NCBI GenBank assembly: GCA_963693285.1
Contig: OY848920.1
Coordinates: forward strand, 1,997,135-2,061,134
Reading direction: 5' to 3'
DNA: 64,000 bases
Source of the DNA: Xestospongia muta
Lineage: Eukaryota; Porifera; Demospongiae; Haplosclerida; Petrosiidae
How positions within the stretch are numbered: the first letter of the stretch is position 1; the number at the start of each line of letters is the position of its first letter. The notes beneath the pieces were generated by a model. It worked only from the letters and a program-made list of their open reading frames with translations, was not told the origin of the DNA and ran no database searches. The translations under genes were made by a program, and so were the position numbers. Shown here piece by piece: positions 11,512-22,945 of this stretch.

Positions 11512-14067
11512 ATGTCTTACTCGAGAAAAAGACGCCTTGAGCAAAAAGAATCAGAAGGTGGCCTCAAACAGAAGCAGGAAAAAGTTGATTTTAATGGTAG
11601 GACCAGTATTAAAGTGATAGTCTATTAGTCTCTAAATGTTAATTGATAGAAGGGTCATGTGAGGAGAGTCAAGAAAGCTCCATTGCCAGCACAATATCTA
11701 TGACAACAAATGAACTATGTGAGTTAGTCATTTCTTGATGCCTTAATAAAATTATTTTCTTAAATTCACTTTATATCATTTTAGGTATTGTTGATATAAA
11801 AGACATTTTAAATACGTTGAAACAGGGCGGTTTTTCAAGTAGCATGTGGTATTCTCTTGGTATACAGTTGGGGCTATTGACGACTACTCTAAAAGAGATT
11901 GAAGCTAATCACAGAGGTGATGTCGGGAGATGTTTAGCAGAGTGTTTAGAATCATGGCTTAATAATGGTGACAATTGTACATGGGATTCTCTAGAAGATG
12001 CTCTAGAGAAGATTGGAGGAAATACTACTGCCATAGAGATAAGGGAAAGAAGTAAAGAAATAATAATAATCTTATTTAAATGTATTAAATATATATGGAT
12101 ATCATTTTTCATGTACTGTTACTGTTTTTAAACTACTTGTGAAGCAACACCTACATGCAAATGACCATACTACTACTCCTAACAGATTTCCCATATAACT
12201 CCCAATATCATGATATCTTCTTTAACTCTTTTCTGTATCTTAGTAACTAAATCTTTTCTTTTCTTGGCAGAAAATGTCAATTGACATAATAACCATGCCT
12301 TATACATGTATGGGTGTGGCTTCATAGGTAGTTTATAAATAGTAACAGATTAAGTTTTATGAAAATCGGTTATTTATGTTGGTATTGCATGTTCCTACAT
12401 TTGTTTTTACAGGCTCCTAGATTTCATGTTTGTAGTGGTCTACATTAAATAAACTATAGGACATTAAATGAACTATAGGTTGTTCCCTATGCATCTAGTG
12501 GCTTTCTATTTGCCTTTTTAGGAATAAAGGAAGCTCACAAGATGTATTTTGATGCATTATCAAAATCTTTGATACATCTTTTGGAAGTAGCTATCAGTGA
12601 AGCAGAATTTAATAAAATTGATAGGCTTGAGGGTTCACTTGATGAGAAGAACTTGGCTCTATTGTCTACATTACGTACAGCAATATCTTTTGATAACATT
12701 AAGTTAAAAGGATTGGCTTTAGTACTGTCAGAATTTGAAGAGAGAAAATTGTTATCTGACACAATCATTAGTGATATTGATGAGACTAATTAAATGTAAT
12801 GGCAATAATGTAATTGTTATATTTTTTGTCTTTGCAGGCTTAGATAAAAGTTTTTCAGTTAGTCAAATCCCAGTACTAAATGTTCAAGGTGTAGTAGCAG
12901 ATTGTAGTGATCAGTTAAATCAGGCTCATGCTCCTCTCCCTATCACAAATAGCTCTGGTTAGTGTATGATATTGATAAAAAATAAATACTAAATAAATAG
13001 ATGAGTCATTTAATGGCAGAGATGCTCAAAAGAGAGAAGTTCACTCAAATGAAGCCTTTACAGAAGGTACCTCAATTTTATATACATCATTTTATTTATT
13101 TTTAACTTCAGAACCCTGTAATCAGGTATCACTTGCTGATAACCAAGAGGCAGAGATTATTTTAAAAATACGTGTAAAAAACGCTAGTGGGGGAGCTATT
13201 ACTTTGCTTAAAGGGGAAACCATTCCTCGTAGTCTTGTCTGTACAATTCAAGCTATTTCATCATTTGAAATGATTTTTCCCACTTCAAACAAAGAAAGAG
13301 GGGGAGAGGGATCGAATGTTTCTGGTGGTATTGGTGTTGAAGGACAAAATGTAAATGTGGATAAAATTGATAATATTGATGGTGAGGAAAGTTGTCAACA
13401 TCAAGAAACTGATGATAATTTAACGAAAGATGATAGTCAACAACAGTTGTCCCATTATATGCGTGACAATAATGAGCAACAAGGAGAACATAGACAGTCT
13501 AAAATGGATCAAAATGAAGGAAGTACAATAATGTATAGAACATCTACATGTCCTCAACTTTCACAGCAACATTCAAGTCAACTAAAAGAGGAACAGAGAA
13601 GGGAGAAGGTTGTTCCATTTTCTGTGTCGAAAGATAAATTTGTTCCAAAACACATGTATGATGAGATGAAAAGGACTGCTGATGTTTTAGATACAGCGTA
13701 CAAAGAACAGAAAGAAGATTTCAATGCAGCCAAAAGTGAATTAGAAAAATACAAAGAAATTCAACTTCGTAGCTTGGAAATAGATCAGCAGAAAAAAGAG
13801 AAAAAGAGAAAGATAAATGAGAGAGCACAGGTTAAAAAAAAGAGAACAGAAACACTAAAGCACTATATTACAGTTAATTTGCATGGATGGGAAGTCATTT
13901 CTTCTTCAATCAAACATTTACCTTCAAATCTATCAATGAGATTCAAGTTAATGCCATCATGTACTATTCCAGGATGGGTTGACTTCTCTAATGATGAAGT
14001 ATTAACTGGTGCAGTTCATCCTGCTGACATGGTTGAGTTAGAAAAATTGAGGAATCAAGATCATTAA
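11512..14067 (+). CDS. Death-domain protein with novel basic coiled-coil C-terminus, second paralog
   Basis: Exons: 11512-11596, 11650-11718, 11785-12051 (Death domain, W-YSLGIQLGLL, LKEIEANHRGD, W-DSLEDALEKIG), 12522 onward, 12838-12957, 13001-13066 and 13112-14067. Exon 4 (CARD-like) lacks eight codons in frame, and its 3' splice donor reads ATGAG where the third paralog has GTGAG, so it runs into a TAA at 12791. Joining exon 3 to exon 5 keeps the phase and gives about 520 residues. The last exon does not match its paralogs: it is acidic and Gln/Ser-rich, then a charged coiled coil (DKFVPKHMYDEMKRTADVL... KKEKKRKINERAQVKKKR), then about 75 residues ending VELEKLRNQDH. I do not recognise this C-terminus. 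It has no LRR. A polyadenylation signal AATAAA lies at 14149. Confidence 0.75.
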
Positions 14068-14244
14068 TGCAATTATGTACAGAAATTGATAATATAATTC
14101 TGTGTAACATTATTGTGCATTATAAATTTACTGCTAAATTATGCTGATAATAAATGACTATTAGAATAATTCAACTTGCTTAAATTGCTCCAAAGTGTAC
14201 TATTTTAATGGGTTCCAGGAGTTGAAAGTATACTACCAAGAAAA
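14068..14244. other. 3' flank of the second Death-domain gene
   Basis: Short AT-rich spacer with AATAAA at 14149-14154, then the start of the conserved upstream block of the next gene. No other feature seen. Confidence 0.5.
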
Positions 14245-14379
14245 GGCTATGAGCGCGACTTGGAAAAATCGTATAACGTAAATTTTAGCGTGTACACAAT
14301 CCTTAGTCGCTAAATTGGAAATAATTTTAATATTTATTAAGTAGGCTCGGCACGTTGCCATACCTCACATAAAGCAGAC
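14245..14379 (+). promoter_or_regulatory. conserved proximal upstream block of the third Death-domain gene
   Basis: Paralogous to 5625-5767. Shared blocks include GCGACTTGGAAAA-like, TATAACGTAAA, TTTAGCGTGTACACAA and TATTTATTAAGTAGGCT. The match continues into the first exon, so the duplication included the promoter and 5' UTR. Confidence 0.55.
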
Positions 14380-17300
14380 ATGGCTCACACCAAAAGACTA
14401 TTAGAGCACGAACAGTTGGAAGATGAACCCAAGCATAAACAAAAGAAGATAGATATAGAATTAGCTGATTTTAAAGGTAAGTTAGTATAATAATATTGAC
14501 TGTTTACGTAGTCTAAACTAACTATATATATATATAGTTTATATGACAGTTGAAAATGATCTCATTTGTTAATACAGACACATCAAGTGAAAAGACTCAA
14601 CAGAGTCCCTTAACTAAGACAACAAATAAACTATGTAAGTTTGTCATGGGTTTTATACTAATTAAAATAATATATTAGTAACCTTCTCATGTACATTTTG
14701 CTCTGGCTATGAAGAAGGCATAGAATCTTCTATTCTAAAAGACATTGCATTATCTTATTTTTAGGTTTTGGTAATTTAAAAGATATTTTAGATGTTTTGA
14801 AGCAAGGGTATTTCCCTAATAGCAAGTGGTTTCCTCTTGGTATATATTTGGGTTTATTACCACCTACTCTGAAAGAGATTGAAGCTAATCACAGAGGTGA
14901 TGTTGGAAGATGTCTAATAGAGTGTTTAACTCTGTGGCTGAATGAAGCAGACAAATGTGGAGGGTTTACTACCTCATGGGACTCACTAGCAGATGCTGTA
15001 GAGAAGACTAGAGAAAACATTACAGCCAAGATAATTAAGGAACGAAGTAAGCAAATAATGAATAGAACTTACTTACTATTTCTTAATTGATATATGTTGA
15101 CGAAAGGTAATTCTTAAGTTATTATACCATTGAGAATTTATTAAATGATTTGTGCAATGGAAATTATTAGTTAATGAAACAGGAAATGTGACCTAATTTG
15201 TGAAGAAGGACCGCCATTAAAACATCTCAAAAAACAGTATTGCATACATAGAGTTACCATGAAATGTTTTTTTGATGTATTTTAACAGTGGTTCCTTTTC
15301 ACTATCAGGTCATAAATGCTTTGTCATAAGTGATCCGTCAATGCAAAACAGGCCACAAATTAAAAATATATGCCTTTATTTTAACACTCCATTATAATAC
15401 TTGACATCATAACTGATTTAGATGGGTATTTTAATAGTGCTGCGCTAGCATGTAGTGGTTCATTAGATTAAAAAAACAATGTGGTTATCCTTTACATTTT
15501 ATGGCTTTCAATGTTACATATTAGGAATAAAGGAAGCTCACCAGATGTATCTTCATACATTATCCAAATCTCTAACGCATCCCATGGAAGCAGCAAAACT
15601 TTTATTTGATGAGAAATGTATCAGTGAAACTGCACTTAAGGAAATAGAGAGGCTAAATGGCTCACTTGATGAGAAAAACACTGCTCTATTGTCTTCTATA
15701 CATACAGAAATATCTTCAGATCCCAAGAAATTAAAAGGATTGGCTTCAGTTTTAGCAAAATTTGAAGAGACAAAATTTTTATCTGACAGAATCATCAGTG
15801 ATAATGGTGAGAGACTAAGTACATATATTAGCGAATTATTATATTGTTGTGTTTGTTTATTTAGCTAAACGTTTTTATAGTGAATACTTGAGTCATGAAG
15901 ATCAAGCCAATACAATCTTTTGTTGTCATCATGCTACTCTCTCTCAGTCTCTTCAATATCCATTTAAAGTGGCTCAGTTACTCTGTGGTGAGAATGTGAT
16001 TCCAGAGACTACAGTAACCAATATGGAGACTTGTAATCAGTCTGTGACAGTGTTGTTAAAAGCTATAGATAATGCTTTACATACTAACTATCAGAACTTG
16101 AGAGTGTTTGCGAATGTACTACAACAGTTTACTGATAATATACTATTAGGCAATGCTATCATGAAGGATTATGGTTAGTCTGTGATTTGTTTAAGCGATA
16201 TATAAATTTGCCCAAAATAGAACAGTTGTTTGATGATAAGGGTGTTCAAAAGGTGGAAGTTACAGGTACCATCACTGAAGGTATATAGAAATCCAAGCTT
16301 GTATATCAATAAATTTATTTCTCAATTCAGAGTCTACAAGTGGTCAATCAAGTGATAATAGTTCTGCTACTCAAGGTTAGAAACTTGTACTTGAATTGTA
16401 AAAGTGACACATATTCATAATTTGCTATATACTTGTACTTTCTTGTTTTAACAAGCAAGTTAATAGAAATTGGTTGTTTGTCAATGTTGTTAACAAAATT
16501 GTTTTTTAGTTGGTGCTATGTAATTAGTCATGCCCATTGTTTTTATTGCCAACCACTAAACATGTTGTAGATCTTAAAACATACAAACCCTGCAGGTACA
16601 GGTTTTTGACATCAATCTATAAAAAATTGGTCCCTCTTTTTTTAATAGATGCAATATTTGTTCCTCGAAACATGAGTCCAACATTCCATTTGATCAGAGT
16701 GAAGTTTGGAATAGCTTTTAATAAAATACGAAGTGCCATTAAAAAATCTCCTCTTACTCCAGATGATCTTAAATCTTTTCTCAATGACTGTTATTCAGAC
16801 CTCACTCCTCAATTGACACATTCTAGTAGTAATACTATTGACGGGATACTAGACGTTGTTAAGGACAAATGTACATTAATTGATATTTGTATTCTAGAGG
16901 CTATTGCTGAACGATTTGACATAAGTAAAGCTGAATCATATATTCAAGCTTACAACAATGAAATTGATAAGTTTTGTCAGACAGTGACTACTCGTCTCTG
17001 TTTAAATGAATCTTTTGAAATATCCAAGAGCTCTCCTCTCAAATGCGAGACTGCTACGTTTGTTCTGGAATGGGATCCAGATGAAAACACACTAGCTGAC
17101 ATAAAGAACCTTCTTTCAGTAGCTTTTGGAAAGTTAAACAGACATGTAAAAATAATTGTTTTGAAAGAAGGACATTCCATTATTTTGACCTGTACATTTC
17201 CATATAATTTATTAAGTCCACTTATTGCCAAAGCTCAGGCTACTCTTGAATTAGTGAAGAAAAGAGGATTAATCTGTCTTAGTATTGGTATTTGTGTCAT

Positions 17301-19455
17301 TTATGACAATCATAGAGATGAGGTAAGAGATAAGTATATAATCGTAACCAATAATAATCGCTATGTTTTGATTATTATAGGAGATTAAAGCTATTATGCG
17401 TGACAATGCGGAGTTGAGAAATCAACTTAAAATGCTGGAGACCATTAGTAGAAAGAAGACTCTGGAAAAAGAATCTGTTGTTAAACAAACTGAAGGTATT
17501 GATATTTTACTAGTACAATAAGAATTTCATTTGTCTATTGCACATAATATGGTTTAGCATTATTAAATGATTTTTGATAGCATCTATACTTCATATGGTA
17601 TTTTTAAATTACTTTACTATACACTTTGTTGTTAATGTTATATTAGAGAACATTTTAATTTAACCATTTTTATTGGTTTTATTAGAACTGAGGCTAATAA
17701 AGGAAAAAGAAATTGAAAGTTTGAACTTACTTCTGAGCAGTAAAGAAGGTACAAAGAATTGTTAAGAATCAAAATAGGTCGACTTCATTTATTAAGTTAT
17801 ATTTATTTACTATGTCTATAGCTTCTGAACAAGAAATACTTTCACAGTCTGAGGAAAAACAAAAAGAAATAGATACATTACAAGAAATAATTACTTCGTT
17901 AACTTTGCAACTAAGGGAAAGTGAAAAGCAAAATGATGAACTAAATCAAAAATTGAAAGGTGACTGGTATTACATTAGATATCAATATTATTAGTAATAT
18001 GTTATTAATGTATTATTATGTGTTATCAATATATTAATATTGTGGTATTATCACATAATAGCAATCATATTAAAAACTCACGAGGAAGTGGTTACAGCTA
18101 AGAAGACTCAAGCAAAACCAAGTGAAGAAGAAACCAGTGGTAAATATATATTCATTATATATATTATAATTCTCTTATAATAATTTCATTATTTGCCTTT
18201 TGATATTTAGTAGAAAAGATTGTGCTTTCTTTGAAGACTTAATCACATTCATGTATGCTTATAAGAATATATGTGGTGTGCCAAATTAAATATTACAATT
18301 ATGGAAGTGCCTTATACTAGGTTGTAAGCTATATATGTTCAGGCATTTAGAGTTTTGGTTTTGGAGTGGGGTCTAGTGACAGTATAATGATATAGTAAAT
18401 TGCTTACAATACCACTCCAACAAATATTTTGACAAACAGTATGCCATACTTTATTGATATTATCATAACCTATTATTATTGACACACTTTTTTGTATCAG
18501 CTGAGATTTAGACAGATATAAAGTAATGTTCCTCTAAATTGAGACTAAAAAAGTGATCACTGTCATTTTGTAAAGTTCAGAATATATTGCCTTGTACACT
18601 TTGTTATACTGCTTGTTTGTGTTGCTAGGAACATTTTCATATACCAGATTTTTTGTACAATTTTCTTTTATAGGTGAAGAGACCGGTATGGTTACATGGA
18701 ATGAACTCAACAACAGAATAGATCTTAATTCACCATCTGTTAAACAATGTGAAGATGTTGTAAGCAGATTAAAAGAAGAAAAAGACAATGAATGGAGTGT
18801 CTACCTTTATCAAGCATCTACAGAAAGTGCTGCAGTAATTATTAGCAATCTTACTTCGGTGAAAGGACTTGATATGCACCACACTGCATTAGATACTACT
18901 TGTGTAAATTCGTTGTCAGAGGCGTTAACAAACAGCAAAACATTGAAAAGATTGCATCTTTATTGTTCTCCACCTACAGATGGTATGAAACAGATATATG
19001 ATGCTCTTTCTGGTAACACTTCACTTGAGTGGTTTTGGTTGACTGGCGTTCCTCTCACAGATGAGGAGATAACTCAATTATCTGATTTGTTAAAGACAAA
19101 CAAAACTCTGAACTCACTTCGCCTTATTGCTTCTAATGTCACAGATAACAATGTCCAATATATCTTTGATGTACTTGCCAAAAACCATACAATTACTTAC
19201 CTAAACATCAGCCATAATCCTCAAATAACTTCAGAAAGCACCAATATAATAGCCGACTTAATCAAAACAACTACCTTGACACAATTATATCTTGACAACA
19301 CATCTCTAAAGGATGAAGACATCACACCACTTTGTGCTGCACTTAGTACTAATGATACAATAGAGACACTTGGGCTGTCAAAGAAACATGAAGAAATTTG
19401 TAAGACATTTGACGGCTATCAATCTATCAGATACAGAATTCGTTTTTATCATTAG
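14380..19455 (+). CDS. Death domain / two CARD-like / coiled-coil / LRR protein, third paralog (intact)
   Basis: Exons: 14380-14476, 14578-14634, 14765-15046, 15525-15806, 15865-16173, 16221-16280, 16331-16375, 16649-17322, 17381-17495, 17686-17748, 17822-17959, 18062-18139, 18674-19455. All joins keep the frame and give 993 residues. Order: Death domain (~55-140); CARD-like unit 1 (146-239, with LLSSIHTEISSDPKKLKGLA); CARD-like unit 2 (240-342, HATLSQSL...NAIMKDY); Ser-rich linker; a 225-residue domain (378-602) with a helical half (DKCTLIDICILEAIA) and an alpha/beta half (VLEWDPDENTLADIK... SIILTC); coiled coil (603-707); then five to six LRRs of the ribonuclease-inhibitor type (734-~975). 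There is no NACHT and no transmembrane segment, so it is probably a cytoplasmic scaffold or sensor. Nearly all internal junctions are phase 1. The last residues, after a GTAAG at about 19402, may be intron read-through. Confidence 0.85.
15187..15357. mobile_element. MITE-like element in intron 3, related to 1923-2162
   Basis: The left end reads GTGACCTAATTTGTGAAG, with ATTAAAACATCTCAAAAAACAG inside. The right end, reverse-complemented, begins TTTGTGGCCTGTTTTGC, with an inner ACCTGATAGTGAAAAGG and ACCACTGTTAAAA. Both the sequence and its nested inverted layout match the element at 1923. It has no coding capacity. Confidence 0.6.
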
Positions 19456-19578
19456 ATGTGATGACAATGAGTTTCAAATTTTTGGTATAGATAGTAACTG
19501 ATCTTTGTAGCTGGAATAGATGATCAATTTCTATAATTTTTGTTTAACATTAATATTTTTGTAACATATCACATTTAA

Positions 19579-19773
19579 GTGAACACTGCCCTTAATCCTC
19601 AGGAAAAACAGATTCTACTGACACATGTTGGCTGTGGTGGTACATATCAATTTACCATGCTTGATTTTAACATGCCAGACACCTTTTCCACCCAGGATAT
19701 GAATGAGATTACATCACTTGGTAGTTATACATTCCATTCTAGTTTATCTCTTGAGCTACCAATAAATTGTTAG
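19579..19773 (+). other. unrecognised open stretch downstream of the LRR exon
   Basis: A 64-residue open frame without an in-frame ATG start (GTG first) reads NTALNPQEKQILLTHVG and then GGTYQFTMLDFNMPDTF. Composition is less AT-biased than the surroundings. It could be an exon, a transposon fragment or chance. No family recognised. Confidence 0.2.
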
Positions 19774-19854
19774 AGTGAGATCAATTGGATACCACCAGAT
19801 GCTTCAAGCACAATGGCAAGAAGTGCATGCAGAGAATGATTTAAAAAAAAACCT

Positions 19855-19955
19855 CTAAAGGATGAAGACATTACACCACTTTGTGCCGCACTTAGTACTA
19901 ATGATACAATAGAGACACTTGGGTTGTCAAAAAAGCATGAAGAAAGTTGTAATGA
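19855..19955 (+). pseudogene. partial duplicate of the last LRR-exon segment
   Basis: About 97 bp repeats 19308-19403 (CTAAAGGATGAAGACAT..., ACACCACTTTGTG, GAGACACTTGGG) with only a few changes. It follows a short A run and ends at the same GAAGAAAGTTGTAA point. It encodes one LRR (LKDEDITPLCAALSTNDT) and has no gene structure of its own. Confidence 0.75.
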
Positions 19956-20202
19956 TTTTTAAAAAATCAAATTGAGTCTCTCACAATTAGTTTCAATTGG
20001 TACATATAATATTACAACAAAATGTGTACTTAAATGTGTAACAACTTATAATAGCAAACAAAGAATGAAAATTAAACAATCTATTTAAAGCAGACTATAT
20101 TATTGTATACATGTTATAATCACAAGACACCAATATACAATCACTGTGCATACAATTATATATTGTAATGAAATAATATGCAATGACTAATAAGGTCTCA
20201 GT

Positions 20203-21341
20203 TTAAAACTGTAGTTCAAATTCCTTTGAAATATGTTCTTTATGCTGTGGCTCCAATCTGTCACGTACTTCCGATACATCTAATTGTGAGCCATCAAAGT
20301 TGTCCCAATTTAAAGAAATACACAACTTTTTACAATGATAATAAACATTGCTAAAGTGCCTTCGCTCTTTTCCGTTTTCTTTTTGTGTATATTCTCGCCA
20401 CTCTTTGTGTTTAATGCAAAGATCTTTGGGAGGTGCTCGTTTCTTAGGAAATTTGTTTTTGCAACCGTGGCATTTTGATATATTACCACGGATAAAGCAC
20501 ATAATAAAAGGGTTATTTTTTTGTTGGTTTACACTTTTAGGATTACTCGTTAGTCTTGTGCTAGAAACTGTAGAGGATGATGAAGATGGTTGACCATTAG
20601 AAGGTTGTGGTAAAGGTGCATTCAGAGTTATGTTTAGAACATTGACAGGATTGGTTACTTCTTGTAATTGAAATTGTCTTCTCTGCTTTTCATATCCTTT
20701 GGGCACATTCTTTGTTGCACATGTTTTTTTTCTTTTTTTTGGTACAGCTCGAGACAATTCATCAACAGCTTCTGTTATACTACCAGTACATTCTAAATCT
20801 GGTGATACACTTACTAGTTCGCTGTTATCCTTTTATGCAAGAAATAAAAGCCAGGGAGTAATTATAGTACAATACATTGACTCTCACATTTCCAGAATTA
20901 ACAGTTTCAGATTCAGTAATAGAACGCTTTCCAAGTACCTTGCAATCCAATTCTATGTAAAGATAGGTCATTAATGAGACAAATAAAAACGCAAAAAATA
21001 TTCAATGGCTGCACATTATGTATATGTATGTATATCACCTTTGTATTTTTCTACAACCTTATCAACTAAATCATTCCTTCCCATCTCTCCCAAAATATTC
21101 AGGAAAGTTGGAAAAATACTACCGTCTTTATCATAACTGATCCGATCTTTAAGCTCATCAATAATGTAATCCATACGTTCTTTCGTACTATCTCCACTAT
21201 GTCTGTCTTTAACTTTTTTGTCAACATCCTCAGAAATTATTTCCTTTGACAAAGCACACCTTGATAGATCCAAAGGATCAATCGTTGATCCAGTAATAAT
21301 AGGAGCACATTGAATGAAAGGCACTAAAGTGCCGAACCTCG
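20203..21341 (-). CDS. CARD-like protein with C-terminal Cys/His domain
   Basis: Minus-strand exons 21341-21039 and 20813-20203, joined in phase 1. The first exon encodes a helical unit (STKERMDYIIDELKDRI... SIFPTFLNILGEMGRNDL... VVEKYK) that I read as CARD-like. The second begins VSVSPDLECTGSITEAVDEL, has a basic KKRKKT patch and a Ser-rich linker, and ends in a roughly 100-residue domain: KCHGCKNKF, APPKDLCIKH, NVYYHCKKLCI, LEPQHKEH. The C-x2-C and later H-C pairs suggest zinc binding. The same domain ends the plus-strand gene at 26952-28512, where the N-terminus is a Death domain. The 5' end is unresolved: the exon at 21341 starts at a splice acceptor, and candidate earlier exons lie at 21765-22008. 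It is probably an intracellular signalling or DNA-associated protein; function unknown. Confidence 0.65.
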
Positions 21342-21764
21342 CTGTAGTTTCTAAGTTATTTATAAATTCTATGCCAGCTTAGGCCCAGCTTATGATGTTG
21401 TTATTGCAAGAAAATTTAGTAACATTCCAGAAGGTGTGGTTATAAAATGGTAATTTTTGTCATTCTGTATATGCTCATTAATTGTTGCTTGATTTCTAGC
21501 TTTGCCATGTTTGTGAAGCAGTAACTGAGTAAGTAATAGTATCATTCAATTGCCAAGCAAGATTAAGTGCTAATTTCGTGATGAAAACTTTCTCTGAGTC
21601 TTTACATGACCCTTTAAAATGTATCAATATTTCATATACAAAATTTATTGTAACTTGAAGATGAAACGTTCTTTGGAAACGTCCCGTAGTACAAATATAA
21701 ATCGATATATTATCTATTAGTAGCAGTCTTTTCAGTGCTTGGAGACGTTTCCTGAATGCGTTAC

Positions 21765-22008
21765 TTCGCTCCAAGTCCACAAAACATTTTTCAGAACTTT
21801 TCTAACGATTACTTCGACCAACGGCCTTCTGTCTTGCTGATCCGTATTCCTCTGAGATTGTTTACAACATACTAAAAAATCTCCACGTTAAGTTTTTTAC
21901 TTTTCGAGAAACGGCACTTGACCTCTGCAGCCTGAAAATTCTTTTGCGAGTTTTAAGCTTCTGTTTTCCTTGACGATGTTCTTGATACCACTGTTGTAAA
22001 GTCCACAT
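21765..22008 (-). CDS. candidate 5' exons of the CARD-like gene
   Basis: On the minus strand an ATG at 22008 opens 36 codons (MWTLQQWYQEHRQGKQKLK..., very basic) up to a GTAAAA donor at 21900. A following acceptor at 21852 opens RNTDQQDRRPLVEVIVRK..., ending at a GTAACG donor at 21764. Both are phase 0. A further open stretch at about 21496-21600 (EKVFITKLALNLAWQLND) could be another exon. I could not find a joint from these to the CARD exon with matching phase, so they may belong to it through an unseen exon or form another gene. Confidence 0.3.
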
Positions 22009-22096
22009 GTTTTTCTATTCGTTGCTAAACGTTGGTAGCTGCTAATGCTTCGGTTGCCAAGTTATAGCAGTTCAAAAAAACCACCATGGTAACAGA

Positions 22097-22161
22097 CACA
22101 CACACACACACACACACAAACAGACTACAGTACCCTCGCTATGCGCCCACGCACAGCGAGG
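22097..22161. repeat. CA microsatellite followed by a GC-rich hairpin
   Basis: A (CA)n run (22097-22120) is followed by 12-bp arms CCTCGCTATGCG (22134-22145) and CGCACAGCGAGG (22150-22161), which pair with one mismatch around a CCCA loop. Local GC content is far above the surroundings. It could be the end of a small transposon. Confidence 0.6.
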
Positions 22162-22945
22162 TTAACTAGGGCTCTCCTTGCTGCAACAGTGTTATGAAGA
22201 TGTCTCCCCTTATTCATTCCCGCCAGCCAGTTTGAAAGTTGTGGGGTTATCCCAGGGAAAATCCCTCTGTTCCCTCACCGACTATATTAAAAAGTGACCT
22301 TCATTTAAAATTTTAACCGTATACCGACACAATAATCTATTGATTCCAAAATTTAAGCTAGTTGAGGCAAGTAAAATAGCAAGCTAAGTTAGACAAACAT
22401 TTTATAAAGTACATTTTGTTACTTAATAAATAATAAATTAAAAAGACTAACGTGCTTTACAAAATACATTGCATAGCTGTACTGTTTTATTGTTGACAAT
22501 CATAATTATGTCATGCAATGACTATCTATATAGAAGGAGAGACTGTAAAAGTATGGAAAATAAATAACATTTGAATTTTGAAGGTTTTACTGGTAAGGTT
22601 AAATAAACAGTCACTATGTGTTTCCTGCATGCATGCCAACTGAACTGGTTAATTACTAATAGGCCTACATACCATATACTTATCCTTTCTAAGAATTCGT
22701 TTTTGGAGTCAATGAACTGTCAATTTTATAGTAATTAGTGATAAAAATATCATATATTGTTAATGCTGTTCAATGTGAGTGACTATGAGTTGGATAAAAA
22801 TACCGATCTACATAAATACATTATTGTAAACTATCAATTCCGTGAATGAAATGATGTATGCAGCTATGAAGTATTTTAACTGTGAGCCAGCGAGAACACT
22901 ACATTTAAAAGAGAAATTGTTTTGAAATTCTTTGGAAAATTAGTG
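22162..22945. promoter_or_regulatory. divergent intergenic region with a Rel-type palindrome
   Basis: This is the region upstream of the fibrinogen-like gene at 22946 and behind the minus-strand CARD-like gene. GGGAAAATCCC at 22255-22265 fits the Dorsal/Dif pattern GGG-W5-CCC, and GGGGTTATCCC lies just before it at 22243-22253. The rest is AT-rich, with no gene seen. Confidence 0.35.

Noticed and set aside
5768..19455. Classical NLR genes
   Set aside because: No Walker A/B or NACHT sequence in any exon between the Death domain and the LRRs.
20348..20974. Plus-strand open frames
   Set aside because: Antisense to the Cys/His-domain exon, whose translation matches the gene at 26952-28512.
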